Assembly (NCBI RefSeq): GCF_900101505.1
Contig: NZ_FMZI01000005.1
Location: 62,001 to 126,000 of the forward strand
DNA length: 64,000 nucleotides
DNA from: Antarctobacter albus
GTDB lineage: Bacteria > Pseudomonadota > Alphaproteobacteria > Rhodobacterales > Rhodobacteraceae
Direction of reading: 5' to 3'
The notes under the pieces are model-generated. The model did no database searches. It was given only the letters and a program-made list of their open reading frames with translations, and was not told the DNA's origin. Below, in pieces: positions 7,607 to 15,608 of this stretch. Made by a program: the position numbers and the translations under genes. Position 1 is the first letter of the stretch. Each line of letters opens with the position of its first letter.

Positions 7607-8409
7607 GCTGTTTGCAGACCATCGCCGACTACGGGTTGCGCTCCATCGGGATCGGCGAACGGCTGTTGCCGCGCGAGGATTTCACGCTGTGCCAGCAATT
7701 CACCCTGATCGGTTCAGGGATGATCTGGAACGTCTACTTCGGTCTGATCGCCCTTTTGACCGGGTTCTTCCTGGCCACGGCGGTCGCCCTGGGCAAGGCA
7801 TCGTCGAACCCGCTGGCGCGTAAGCCCTCGGAATGGTTCATCTTTGTCTTTCGCGGCAGCCCGTTGTTCATCCAGTTCTTCTTTGCCTATTTCGCCTTTC
7901 TCAGCCTGAAATCCGTCTCGCCGATCTTCGATCCCTTCACCTCGGCCTGGCTGGGGGCGGCGATTGTCCTGTTCCTGAACACCGCCGCCTATTCCGGAGA
8001 GATCTTCTACGGCGCGCTCTTGTCGATCCCCAAGGGCGACACCGAGGCGGCGGATGCCTACGGGTTTTCCGGGCTGACCAAGTTCCGCAAGATCACCTGG
8101 CCCACCATGCTGCGGCTGGCCTGGCCTGCCTACACGAACGAGGCGATTTTTCTCTTTCATGCCACGACGCTGGTCTATTTCTCGGGCTTTCCGGCCTGGC
8201 GGCAAAAGGGCGATGCGCTGTATTACGCCAACTACTTTGCCGACAAGACCTTCAACCCCTTCGTGCCCTACCCGATCCTGGCCGGGTATTTCATCCTGGT
8301 CACGCTGGTCATCATCACGGTCTTCGGGCTGGTGAACCGGCGGCTGAACCGGCACCTGCCGCAAGAGTCCCGGGGCCGGTTGAAGATGCGGATGAACCTG
8401 ATCCGCTGA
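7603..8409 (+). CDS. Amino acid ABC transporter permease (HisM-like)
   Basis: Second permease, 268 residues, starting at the ATG that overlaps the previous stop (ATGA). The residues FVFRGSPLFIQFFFAYF form the N-terminal conserved block, and the EAA loop reads ADAYGFSGLTKFRKITWP. It should form a heterodimer with the upstream permease. The gene ends 13 nt before a 22-bp palindrome that seems to open the next transcription unit. Confidence 0.88.
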   Translation: MSCLQTIADYGLRSIGIGERLLPREDFTLCQQFTLIGSGMIWNVYFGLIALLTGFFLATAVALGKASSNPLARKPSEWFIFVFRGSPLFIQFFFAYFAFLSLKSVSPIFDPFTSAWLGAAIVLFLNTAAYSGEIFYGALLSIPKGDTEAADAYGFSGLTKFRKITWPTMLRLAWPAYTNEAIFLFHATTLVYFSGFPAWRQKGDALYYANYFADKTFNPFVPYPILAGYFILVTLVIITVFGLVNRRLNRHLPQESRGRLKMRMNLIR

Positions 8410-8421
8410 GGCCCCGGCCAT

Positions 8422-8464
8422 GTACGTTTTGTACAAAACGTACGTCGATTCCGGCAAAACGTAC
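8422..8464. promoter_or_regulatory. 22-bp perfect palindrome plus a third half-site
   Basis: Positions 8422-8443 form a perfect 22-bp palindrome built of GTACGTTTT, a central GTAC, and AAAACGTAC. A further AAAACGTAC copy lies at 8456-8464, 21 bp from the second half-site, i.e. two helical turns. It sits between the second permease stop and the first glutamine synthetase start (8614). I infer the operator of a dimeric repressor (TetR-like in size); no regulator gene is adjacent. Confidence 0.7.
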
Positions 8465-8579
8465 AAACCGGCAAGGAACGGTTAACCCGGCCCGAAAGCT
8501 GCCCGCAAAGCGGGCGCGCGGCGCCGTCCCGCGATGCGACGCGAAGGCCCCCCTTGCCCAATGGCCCGGGCTCGCCTAT

Positions 8580-8595
8580 GAATTTGATCAAATTC
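8580..8595. promoter_or_regulatory. 16-bp palindrome upstream of the glutamine synthetase start
   Basis: GAATTTGATCAAATTC is a perfect 16-bp palindrome, AT-rich in a GC-rich context, centred 26 bp before the ATG at 8614. Its position near the expected -10 to leader region suggests an operator or a transcription start site. The regulator is not identified. Confidence 0.5.
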
Positions 8596-8613
8596 TGAAA
8601 GCACGAGATCACC

Positions 8614-9960
8614 ATGCCCGCCCCCAGCGCCGACTGGCTGCACGACCGCCCGCAAATCCGCACCATCCGAGCCGCCGCCTGTGACGTGAACGGCGTTGCC
8701 CGGGGCAAACGCATGCCCATTCCCAGCGCCGTCAAGATGCTCAAGGACGGCACGCGCTTTCCCTTTTCGGCGCTGAACGTCGACATCTGGGGCGAGGACA
8801 TCGCCGACAGCCCGCTGGTCTTTGACAGCGGCGACCGCGACGCGATCCTGTTTCCGACAGAGCGCGGCTTTGTGCCCATGCCCTGGCTGGAGGCGCCCAC
8901 CGCCCTGCTGCCGATCTGGATGTTCCACGAGGATGGCCGCCCCTTCGAGGGCGACCCGCGCCATGCGCTGTCCTTCGTACAGAAACGCTTTGCCGAAAAG
9001 GGGCTGACGCCGGTGGTGGCGGTCGAGCTGGAGTTCTACCTGATCGACGACAGCACCCGGCGCCTGCAGGTGCCGATCAGCCCCCGCTCGGGCAAGCGGC
9101 GCGACGCGGCAGAGGTCTTGTCGATCCGGGCGCTGGATGCCTTCGACATCTTCTTTACCGACCTCTACGAGGCCTGCGAGGTCATGGACATTCCCGCCGA
9201 CACGCTGATTTCCGAGGCGGGGATCGGCCAGTTCGAGGTCAACCTGATGCACCAGGCGGACCCGTTGAAGGCCGCTGACGACGCCTGGCTGTTCAAACAG
9301 CTGGTCAAGGGGCTGGCCCGGAAACACGGCTTTGCCGCCAGCTTCATGGCCAAGCCCTACGAGGACTATTCCGGCAACGGCATGCATGCGCATTTCAGCG
9401 TGCTGGACGCGGACGGCAAGAACATCTTTGACAACGGCGGGCCGGAGGGCACGGATGCCCTGCGCCATGCCATCGGCGGATGCCTTGCGGCGCTGTCGGA
9501 CAGCGCGCTGGTCTATGCGCCGCACCTGAACAGCTATGAACGCATCGTGCCCGGCTCTCACGCGCCCTCGGCGATCTGCTGGGCCTATGACAACCGCACG
9601 GCGGCGGTGCGCGTGCCGTCGGGTCCGCCTGCCGCGCGCCGCATCGAACATCGCGTGGCCGGGGGCGACGTGAACCCCTACCTGGCACTGGCGGCAATCC
9701 TGGGCGCGGCGCTGATGGGGATGGAGGACGCCACCGAGCCGCCCGCGCGCATCACCGGCAACGCCTACGACCAGGACCTGCCGCATATTCCCCGCGATTG
9801 GGGCAGCGCGATCGAGGCCTTTGCCGACAGCCCGCTGATGCCCCGCATCTTTCCGAAGGAACTGATCCGCAACCTTGTCCTGACCAAGCGGCAGGAATTG
9901 CGGGACATGGACGAGCTGACCAAGCACGAACAGATGGACCTTTACCTGGATACGGTCTGA
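8614..9960 (+). CDS. puuA: Glutamine synthetase family protein, gamma-glutamylamine ligase (PuuA-like)
   Basis: A 448-residue member of the glutamine synthetase superfamily of the type that ligates glutamate to amines (gamma-glutamylputrescine synthetase and relatives). Visible motifs: VAVELEFYLID (metal site), AGIGQFEVNL, GNGMHAHFSV (ATP/metal histidine), and YDNRTAAVRVP (arginine and phosphate site). It is followed by an amidotransferase, a second synthetase and a PuuB-like oxidase, the gene set of the Puu pathway. The exact amine is unknown; polyamine is the default expectation. No ATG competitor upstream. Confidence 0.82.
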   Translation: MPAPSADWLHDRPQIRTIRAAACDVNGVARGKRMPIPSAVKMLKDGTRFPFSALNVDIWGEDIADSPLVFDSGDRDAILFPTERGFVPMPWLEAPTALLPIWMFHEDGRPFEGDPRHALSFVQKRFAEKGLTPVVAVELEFYLIDDSTRRLQVPISPRSGKRRDAAEVLSIRALDAFDIFFTDLYEACEVMDIPADTLISEAGIGQFEVNLMHQADPLKAADDAWLFKQLVKGLARKHGFAASFMAKPYEDYSGNGMHAHFSVLDADGKNIFDNGGPEGTDALRHAIGGCLAALSDSALVYAPHLNSYERIVPGSHAPSAICWAYDNRTAAVRVPSGPPAARRIEHRVAGGDVNPYLALAAILGAALMGMEDATEPPARITGNAYDQDLPHIPRDWGSAIEAFADSPLMPRIFPKELIRNLVLTKRQELRDMDELTKHEQMDLYLDTV

Positions 9961-10015
9961 TCTTGCAGGGCGCGCGGCGCGCGCCTAGCTTTTGGACCAG
10001 GAACATGGGTGTTTC

Positions 10016-10714
10016 ATGAAAATCGGTATCTTGCAGACGGGCATCGTGGTGCCGGAACTGGCGCAGGAGCATGGCCAGTACCCGGAGATGTTCATGGATC
10101 GCCTGTCCCACGCCGGGTTCACCTTCGAAACCTGGTCCGTGGTCAATGGAGAGTTCCCGCCGGGACCGGAGGCCGCCGACGGCTGGCTGATCACCGGATC
10201 GCGGCACGGGGTCTACGAGGATCATGCCTGGCTGCCGCCGCTCGAAGAATTCATCCGGCAGATCGTCGCGGCGGGCAAGCCGCTGGTGGGAATCTGCTTT
10301 GGCCACCAGGTGATCGCGCAGGCGCTGGGGGGCACGGCGGTCAAGTATCCCGGCGGCTGGGCGGTGGGGCCACAGACCTACGAATTTGAGGGGCGCGGGC
10401 CGAAAACCGTGATGGCCTGGCACCAGGACCAGGTGACGGACCCGCCGGAGGGCAGCGTGACACTGGCCAGCAATGACTTCTGCCGTCATGCCGCCCTCTT
10501 GTACCCCGGCAAGGCCTATACCGTGCAGCCCCACCCCGAGTTCGACTGCGCCTTTACCAAGGGCCTGATCGACAAACGCGGTCGCGGGGTTGTGCCCGAG
10601 CAGATCCTGCAGGAGGCCGAGGCCGGGCTGGATGCTCCGCTGGACAGTGCCGAACTGATCGACGACCTGATTTACTTCCTGAAACACAAGCGGCTGCCGC
10701 AGCGCGCCGCCTGA
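10016..10714 (+). CDS. Class I glutamine amidotransferase (GMP-synthase-like GATase domain)
   Basis: A 232-residue stand-alone class I amidotransferase domain. The nucleophile elbow GICFGHQVIAQALGG carries the catalytic Cys, and QPHPEFD carries the catalytic His. In context it probably hydrolyses a gamma-glutamyl amide, the role PuuD plays in the Puu pathway, although its sequence is closer to GMP-synthase-like GATases. I start at the ATG at 10016 with AGGAAC upstream; a TTG at 9992 is in frame. It lies between the two synthetase paralogues. Confidence 0.85.
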   Translation: MKIGILQTGIVVPELAQEHGQYPEMFMDRLSHAGFTFETWSVVNGEFPPGPEAADGWLITGSRHGVYEDHAWLPPLEEFIRQIVAAGKPLVGICFGHQVIAQALGGTAVKYPGGWAVGPQTYEFEGRGPKTVMAWHQDQVTDPPEGSVTLASNDFCRHAALLYPGKAYTVQPHPEFDCAFTKGLIDKRGRGVVPEQILQEAEAGLDAPLDSAELIDDLIYFLKHKRLPQRAA

Positions 10715-10731
10715 AACGCAAAGGACAGCCC

Positions 10732-12105
10732 GTGGACACGAGCGCCCCGAAAGACTGGACCGAAACCCTGCCCGAACCGGCCCGCGCCTACCTGGAGGGG
10801 CGCCGCCTGGACGAGGTCGAATGCATCGTCTCGGACCTGCCCGGCATCGCGCGGGGCAAGGCGGTGCCGGCGTCGAAATTCGCCCGGATGGGGTATTTCC
10901 ACCTGCCGGATTCGATCTTCTTCCAGACCATCACCGGCGACTGGGGCGAGGCCGCGGGCGACGACGGGTTCATCGAGCGGGACATGATCCTGAAACCCGA
11001 CATGAGCACGGCCACCGCCGCGCCCTGGACCGGCGACTGGACCCTGCAGGTGATCCATGATGCCTATGACCGGCACGACGTGCCGGTGCCCTTTTCCCCG
11101 CGCAACATCCTGAAACGGGTCGTCAAGCTCTACGAGGAACAGGGGTGGAAGCCGGTGGTGGCGCCGGAGATGGAATTTTACCTGGTGGCGCGCAATGTCG
11201 ACCCGGCCAAGGACATCCAGCCGATGATGGGCCGCTCGGGCCGCCCTGCCGCCGCGCGCCAGGCCTATTCGATGACCGCCGTGGACGAGTTCGGCCCGGT
11301 GATCGACGACATCTACGATTTCGCCGAGGCACAAGGGTTCGAGATCGACGGCATCACCCAGGAAGGCGGCGCCGGCCAGCTGGAAATCAACCTGCGGCAT
11401 GGCAGCCCGGTCAAGCTGGCGGACGAGGTGTTCTACTTCAAGCGGCTGATCCGCGAGGCGGCGCTGCGGCACGACTGTTTCGCGACCTTCATGGCCAAGC
11501 CGATCGCCGACGAGCCGGGCAGCGCCATGCACATCCACCACTCGGTACTTGACCTGGAAACCGGCAAGAACCTGTTTTCCGGTCCCCAGGGCGGCGAGAC
11601 GGATGCGTTTTTCCATTTCATCGGCGGGCTGCAGGCGCATCTGCCCTCGGCCATCGCGGTGCTGGCGCCCTATGTGAACAGCTATCGCCGCTACGTGAAG
11701 GACCACGCGGCGCCGATCAACCTGGAATGGGGGCGCGACAACCGCACCACGGGCATCCGCATTCCCCTGTCGGGGCCGGAGGCGCGCCGGGTGGAGAACC
11801 GGCTGGCCGGCATGGACTGCAACCCCTACCTGGGCATCGCCGCCTCGCTGGCCTGCGGCTACCTGGGACTGATGGAAGAGCGGCGCCCGTCGAAACAGTT
11901 CCGCGGCGATGCCTACGAGGGCGAAGGCGACATTCCCCGCGTCCTGGGCCAGGCGCTGGACATTTTCGACCAGGCCGAGGCCCTGCACGAAGTGCTGGGA
12001 CCGGAGTTCGCGCGGGTCTATTCCATCGTGAAGCGCACGGAATACGAGGAATTCCTGCAGGTGATCTCTCCCTGGGAGCGCGAGCACCTGCTGTTGAACG
12101 TGTGA
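10732..12105 (+). CDS. Glutamine synthetase family protein, second paralogue (PuuA-like)
   Basis: A 457-residue paralogue of the gene at 8614. Motifs: APEMEFYLVA, AGQLEINLRHG, GSAMHIHHSVLD and GRDNRTTGIRIPLSG. The two paralogues differ clearly, including in the N-terminal loop (IARGKAVPASKFA here, VARGKRMPIPSAV there), so they probably act on different amines or different steps. The start is GTG at 10732, 17 nt after the amidotransferase stop, preceded by AAAGGAC. Same operon. Confidence 0.85.
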   Translation: MDTSAPKDWTETLPEPARAYLEGRRLDEVECIVSDLPGIARGKAVPASKFARMGYFHLPDSIFFQTITGDWGEAAGDDGFIERDMILKPDMSTATAAPWTGDWTLQVIHDAYDRHDVPVPFSPRNILKRVVKLYEEQGWKPVVAPEMEFYLVARNVDPAKDIQPMMGRSGRPAAARQAYSMTAVDEFGPVIDDIYDFAEAQGFEIDGITQEGGAGQLEINLRHGSPVKLADEVFYFKRLIREAALRHDCFATFMAKPIADEPGSAMHIHHSVLDLETGKNLFSGPQGGETDAFFHFIGGLQAHLPSAIAVLAPYVNSYRRYVKDHAAPINLEWGRDNRTTGIRIPLSGPEARRVENRLAGMDCNPYLGIAASLACGYLGLMEERRPSKQFRGDAYEGEGDIPRVLGQALDIFDQAEALHEVLGPEFARVYSIVKRTEYEEFLQVISPWEREHLLLNV

Positions 12106-12141
12106 TCCGGCGGTGCGCGCTGACGCGCGCACAGGTTGGTA

Positions 12142-12191
12142 GGATGGGGGCTCTGCCCCCATACCCCCGAGGTATTTCCACCAAGAAGAAG
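12142..12191 (-). repeat. Dispersed intergenic repeat, copy 1
   Basis: GGGGGCTCTGCCCCC hairpin (12146-12160) followed by CCCCGAGGTATTT and CCAAGAAGAAG. Reverse-complement related to the copies at 17222, 39943 and 41948. It fills the gap between the second synthetase and the oxidase gene, and the adjacent AGAGGTG serves as ribosome site for the latter. Confidence 0.7.
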
Positions 12192-12205
12192 CCAAGAGGT
12201 GTCTC

Positions 12206-13507
12206 TTGAACCTGCTGTTTTCCAACGACCGGCGCGGGGAATACCCTGAGAGCTGGTATGCCGCCGTGACTCCGGAGTTGCCGCCTTACCCGGTGCTGAA
12301 GGGCGAGGTGCGGGCGGATGTCTGCGTGGTGGGGGGCGGCTTCACCGGCCTGTCGGCGGCACTGCACATGGCGGAGGCCGGGCTGGACGTGGTGCTGGTC
12401 GAGGCGCACCGGGTGGGCTTTGGCGCCTCGGGGCGCAACGGCGGGCAGCTGGGCAGCGGTCAGCGGCAGGACCAGGTCAAGCTGGAGAAGATGGTGGGGC
12501 GCGATGAGGCGCGCCGGTTCTGGGAGCTGGGCGAGGAGGCCAAGGCGCTGGTGCGGGACCTGGCGGTGCGGCACGGGATCGACTGCGACCTGCGCGACGG
12601 CATCGCCTGGGCCGGGTCCTCGGACGGGTCGGTGCGCGAATTGCACGATTACGCGGACCACATGGCACGGCATTATGGCTATGGGCTGGAGGTGCTGGAC
12701 CGGGACGACTTTGCCGCGCTCTGCCCCTCTCCCGCCTATCGCGGCGGGGTTCTGGACCGGGGGGCGGCGCATCTGAACCCGCTGAAACTGGCGCTGGGGT
12801 TGGCGCGGGCCGCAGAGGGCGCCGGAGCGCGGATCTTCGAACGCAGCCACGTGCATCACATCCAGCGGGGCAAGAGCGTGACCGTGCAGACCGAGGCCGG
12901 GCGCGTGGTGGCCGATCACCTGGTGCTGGGCTGCAACGGCTACCTGGGCGGGCTGGACCGGCAGGTGGCGGCGCGGGTCATGCCGATCAACAATTTCGTG
13001 GTGGCGACGGAGCCCCTGGGGACAGACACCGCGCGGGTGCTGGCCGAGGAGATCGCCGTGTCGGACGATCGCTTTGTCGTCAATTATTTCCGGCTGTCGC
13101 CGGACGGGCGGCTGCTGTTCGGCGGCGGCGAAAGCTATGGGTACAGGTTTCCTTCGGACATCCGCGCGACCGTGCGCAAGCCGATGCTGGAGATCTTTCC
13201 GCATCTGCGGGACGTGGAGCTGACCCATGCCTGGGGCGGGACGCTGGCGATCACCATGAAACGCCTGCCCCACCTGGCGCGGCTGGCCCCCAACGTGCTG
13301 ACGGCCTCGGGCTATTCCGGGCACGGGGTGGGCAACGCGGTGCAGGCGGGCAAGTTGATGGCCGAAGCGGTGCGCGGGCAATCGGCGGGGTTCGATACCT
13401 TCGCCGCCCTGCCCAGCCCGGCCTTTCCGGGCGGGCCGGCATTCCGCTCGCCGCTGCTGGTGCTGGCGATGACCTGGTACGCGATGCGCGACCGGCTGGG
13501 CCTTTAG
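12206..13507 (+). CDS. puuB: FAD-dependent oxidoreductase, gamma-glutamylputrescine oxidase-like
   Basis: A 433-residue flavoenzyme of the DAO family. The N-terminus (NLLFSNDRRGEYPESWYAA) is typical of PuuB, which oxidises gamma-glutamylputrescine to the aldehyde with release of ammonia and H2O2. The FAD dinucleotide fold is at ADVCVVGGGFTGLSAALH (about residues 38-55), followed by GASGRNGGQ, and the C-terminal FAD contact at GYSGHGVGNAVQAGKL. The start is TTG at 12206 with AGAGGTG upstream. No aldehyde dehydrogenase (PuuC) is found next to it. Confidence 0.85.
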   Translation: MNLLFSNDRRGEYPESWYAAVTPELPPYPVLKGEVRADVCVVGGGFTGLSAALHMAEAGLDVVLVEAHRVGFGASGRNGGQLGSGQRQDQVKLEKMVGRDEARRFWELGEEAKALVRDLAVRHGIDCDLRDGIAWAGSSDGSVRELHDYADHMARHYGYGLEVLDRDDFAALCPSPAYRGGVLDRGAAHLNPLKLALGLARAAEGAGARIFERSHVHHIQRGKSVTVQTEAGRVVADHLVLGCNGYLGGLDRQVAARVMPINNFVVATEPLGTDTARVLAEEIAVSDDRFVVNYFRLSPDGRLLFGGGESYGYRFPSDIRATVRKPMLEIFPHLRDVELTHAWGGTLAITMKRLPHLARLAPNVLTASGYSGHGVGNAVQAGKLMAEAVRGQSAGFDTFAALPSPAFPGGPAFRSPLLVLAMTWYAMRDRLGL

Positions 13508-13565
13508 CCCGGCCTTCACACCGGCAAATTGGATGGGCGTTTCGGATCCTTTGACAGGAACCGAT

Positions 13566-13588
13566 GCGTTTTCCGTGCCGGAAAACGC
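13566..13588 (+). terminator. 9-bp inverted repeat after puuB
   Basis: GCGTTTTCC (13566-13574) pairs with GGAAAACGC (13580-13588) around GTGCC. It lies 58 nt after the puuB stop. It could end the operon, although it has no T-run, or it could be an operator for the next gene: related TTTTCGAAAA (13660-13669) and ATTTTGAAAAC (13682-13692) elements follow. Confidence 0.4.
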
Positions 13589-13692
13589 CGCGTCGCGGGG
13601 CGCCAGCCCGGCGGCGTGCGACGCTTTGGGGCTTTCCTCACACCCTTAACTGATTTACATTTTCGAAAACCGAACTTCAGGATTTTGAAAAC

Positions 13693-14898
13693 ATGCTTCC
13701 GAACATGCACGACGCCGAGCCGATCCCCGCCGAGGCCCGCACCGAGATCGACCGGCTTTTGCAGTCCGGCGACCTGTTCCGCTACACCGCCCCCGAGGAT
13801 GCGCCCGTCGCCCTGCTGGAACGCGAGTTCGCAGAGTTCATGGGGGTGAAATACGCGCTTGCGGTGTCGAGCTGCTCGGCGGCTCTGTTCCTCTCGCTGG
13901 AAGCACTGGACCTGCCGAAGGACGCCCGCGTGATGATCCCCGGCTTCACCTTTGCTGCAGTGCCCTCGTCGATCGTGCACGCGGGACTGGTGCCGGTGCT
14001 CTGCGAGGTGGGCGAGGACTATCGCATCGACATGACGGATTTCGCCGCCCGTCTGCCCGGCGTGCAGGCGGTCATCGTCAGCCACATGCGCGGCCATACC
14101 TCGGACATGGACGCGATCCTGGCGCTCTGCGCCGAGGCCGGCGTGCCGGTGATCGAGGATGCGGCGCACAGCCTGGGCACCACCTGGCACGGGCGCAAGA
14201 TCGGCACGCTGGGGCGGGTCGGCTGTTTCAGTTTCCAGAGCTACAAGCTGGTGAACGCGGGCGAAGGCGGCATCCTGGTGACCGACGACGCCGATCTTGT
14301 GGCGCGGGCCGTGATCCTGTCGGGCGCCTATGAGCACGCCTGGAAAAAGCACCTGCGCCCCGGTGACAATACCGCCGAGCTGGAACAGGGTTTTGCCCGC
14401 TGGCAGAACCAGTTGCCGCTGTACAATCTGCGCATGTCGAACCTTTCGGCAGCGGTGATCCGGCCCCAGCTGCCCCACATCGACCGCCGGGTGACGGACG
14501 GGCGCCGCAACCACGACCATGTCGCGGCGCAGATCGACCGCAGCCCCTGGATCACGGTGCCCGCGAAACTGGCCGCCGAGGAACGCGCGCCGGATTCGCT
14601 GCAGTTCAACCTGTGCGGCATGAGCGACGCCGAGGTCCGTGCCTTTGTCGCGGCCGCCGAGGCGGAAGGCGTCAAGGTGCAGGTCTTTGGCCTGAGCCGC
14701 GACAACGCCCGCGCCTACTGGAACTGGCAGTTCCTGCCCGAGATGCCCGACTTGCCGCGGACCCGCGCGATGCTGATGCGCGCCTGCGACACCCGCTTGC
14801 CCGCCCGCCTCTCACTCACGGACTGCGATGCAGTGGCCGCCGTGCTGACCCGCGCGGCAGACACGGCCACGGCGCCGCAACGCGCCTACGGCACCTGA
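13693..14898 (+). CDS. DegT/DnrJ/EryC1/StrS family PLP-dependent aminotransferase
   Basis: A 401-residue aminotransferase of the DegT/StrS type. The N-terminal substrate-cofactor block is KYALAVSSCSAALFLSLEAL, the PLP-phosphate region is DAAHSLGTTWHGRKIG, and the Schiff-base lysine is in FSFQSYKLVNAGEGG. Most family members aminate keto-sugars, but no sugar nucleotide gene is nearby; the position after puuB hints at amine catabolism. AT-rich palindromic elements in the 185-nt leader suggest its own promoter. An alternative start is the ATG at 13705. Confidence 0.82.
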   Translation: MLPNMHDAEPIPAEARTEIDRLLQSGDLFRYTAPEDAPVALLEREFAEFMGVKYALAVSSCSAALFLSLEALDLPKDARVMIPGFTFAAVPSSIVHAGLVPVLCEVGEDYRIDMTDFAARLPGVQAVIVSHMRGHTSDMDAILALCAEAGVPVIEDAAHSLGTTWHGRKIGTLGRVGCFSFQSYKLVNAGEGGILVTDDADLVARAVILSGAYEHAWKKHLRPGDNTAELEQGFARWQNQLPLYNLRMSNLSAAVIRPQLPHIDRRVTDGRRNHDHVAAQIDRSPWITVPAKLAAEERAPDSLQFNLCGMSDAEVRAFVAAAEAEGVKVQVFGLSRDNARAYWNWQFLPEMPDLPRTRAMLMRACDTRLPARLSLTDCDAVAAVLTRAADTATAPQRAYGT

Positions 14899-14970
14899 GG
14901 CGGGAGAGCCGGTGTCCCGGTCGCCCTCTTGCCATGCAGGACGGTGGCCGGGCGCTCTCTGACCTGCGGT

Positions 14971-15507
14971 TTACTTGTCGAGCTTTGACAGCTTGGCCTG
15001 AAGATCGGACAGCTGTTTCTTGATGGTCTCGAGGTCTTCCTTGCTTTCCTTGGACGGCTTTTGCTCGTCCTCGCCCGGAAGCTGACCGCCCATCGCCTTG
15101 AGGAACGCCTCTTGCTGGGCCTGCATGGCCTCGAACCCCTTGGCCATCGGGTTCATCGAATTGACGTTCTCGAACCACTTGGACTGGCTGTCGCGGAACA
15201 TCTCGAAGCTGGCGGCCAGGAACTGCGGCACCGCGCTGGTGGCCTGGGTGGTATAGCTGCGCACGAGGTCGGTCAGCACGTTGATCGGCAGGACACTCTG
15301 GCCCTTGCTTTCATGCTCGGCCACGATCTGCAGCAGGTACTGCCGGGTCAGGTCGTCGCCCGATTTCAGGTCGACGATCTTGACGTCGCGCCCGTCGCGG
15401 ATGAACCCGGCAATGTCCTCGAGCGTGACATAGTCGGAGGTCTCGGTGTTGTAGAGCCGCCGGCTGGCGTAACGCTTGATCAGAAGCGGTTTTTCACTCT
15501 CGGCCAC
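14971..15507 (-). CDS. phaR: Polyhydroxyalkanoate synthesis repressor PhaR
   Basis: A 178-residue regulator that binds DNA and PHB granules and represses phasin and PHA genes. The N-terminal PHB/PHA accumulation regulator DNA-binding domain is recognisable at LIKRYASRRLYNTETSDYVTLEDI, followed by the LPINVLTDLVRSY granule-associated region. The C-terminus is a charged coiled coil (DLETIKKQLSDLQAKLSKLDK region). I chose the GTG at 15507, which has GGAGG 6 nt upstream; an ATG at 15525 is in frame. No pha synthase is nearby. Confidence 0.9.
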   Translation of the reverse strand: MAESEKPLLIKRYASRRLYNTETSDYVTLEDIAGFIRDGRDVKIVDLKSGDDLTRQYLLQIVAEHESKGQSVLPINVLTDLVRSYTTQATSAVPQFLAASFEMFRDSQSKWFENVNSMNPMAKGFEAMQAQQEAFLKAMGGQLPGEDEQKPSKESKEDLETIKKQLSDLQAKLSKLDK

Positions 15508-15608
15508 TGGTGCCCTCCCCGGCATTGGTGCGATGCAGCGAATCCTATGCGAGTGCAGAAGAAAAGGAAAGCCTGCGGGCGGTTGTGACGCAGAATGAAG
15601 GTTCGGCG

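Noticed and set aside
11717-13519. A 600-residue minus-strand open frame opposite puuB
   Set aside because: It mirrors high-GC codons of puuB and of the end of the second synthetase gene. The real genes are strongly supported by motifs, and the mirror frame has no recognisable domain.
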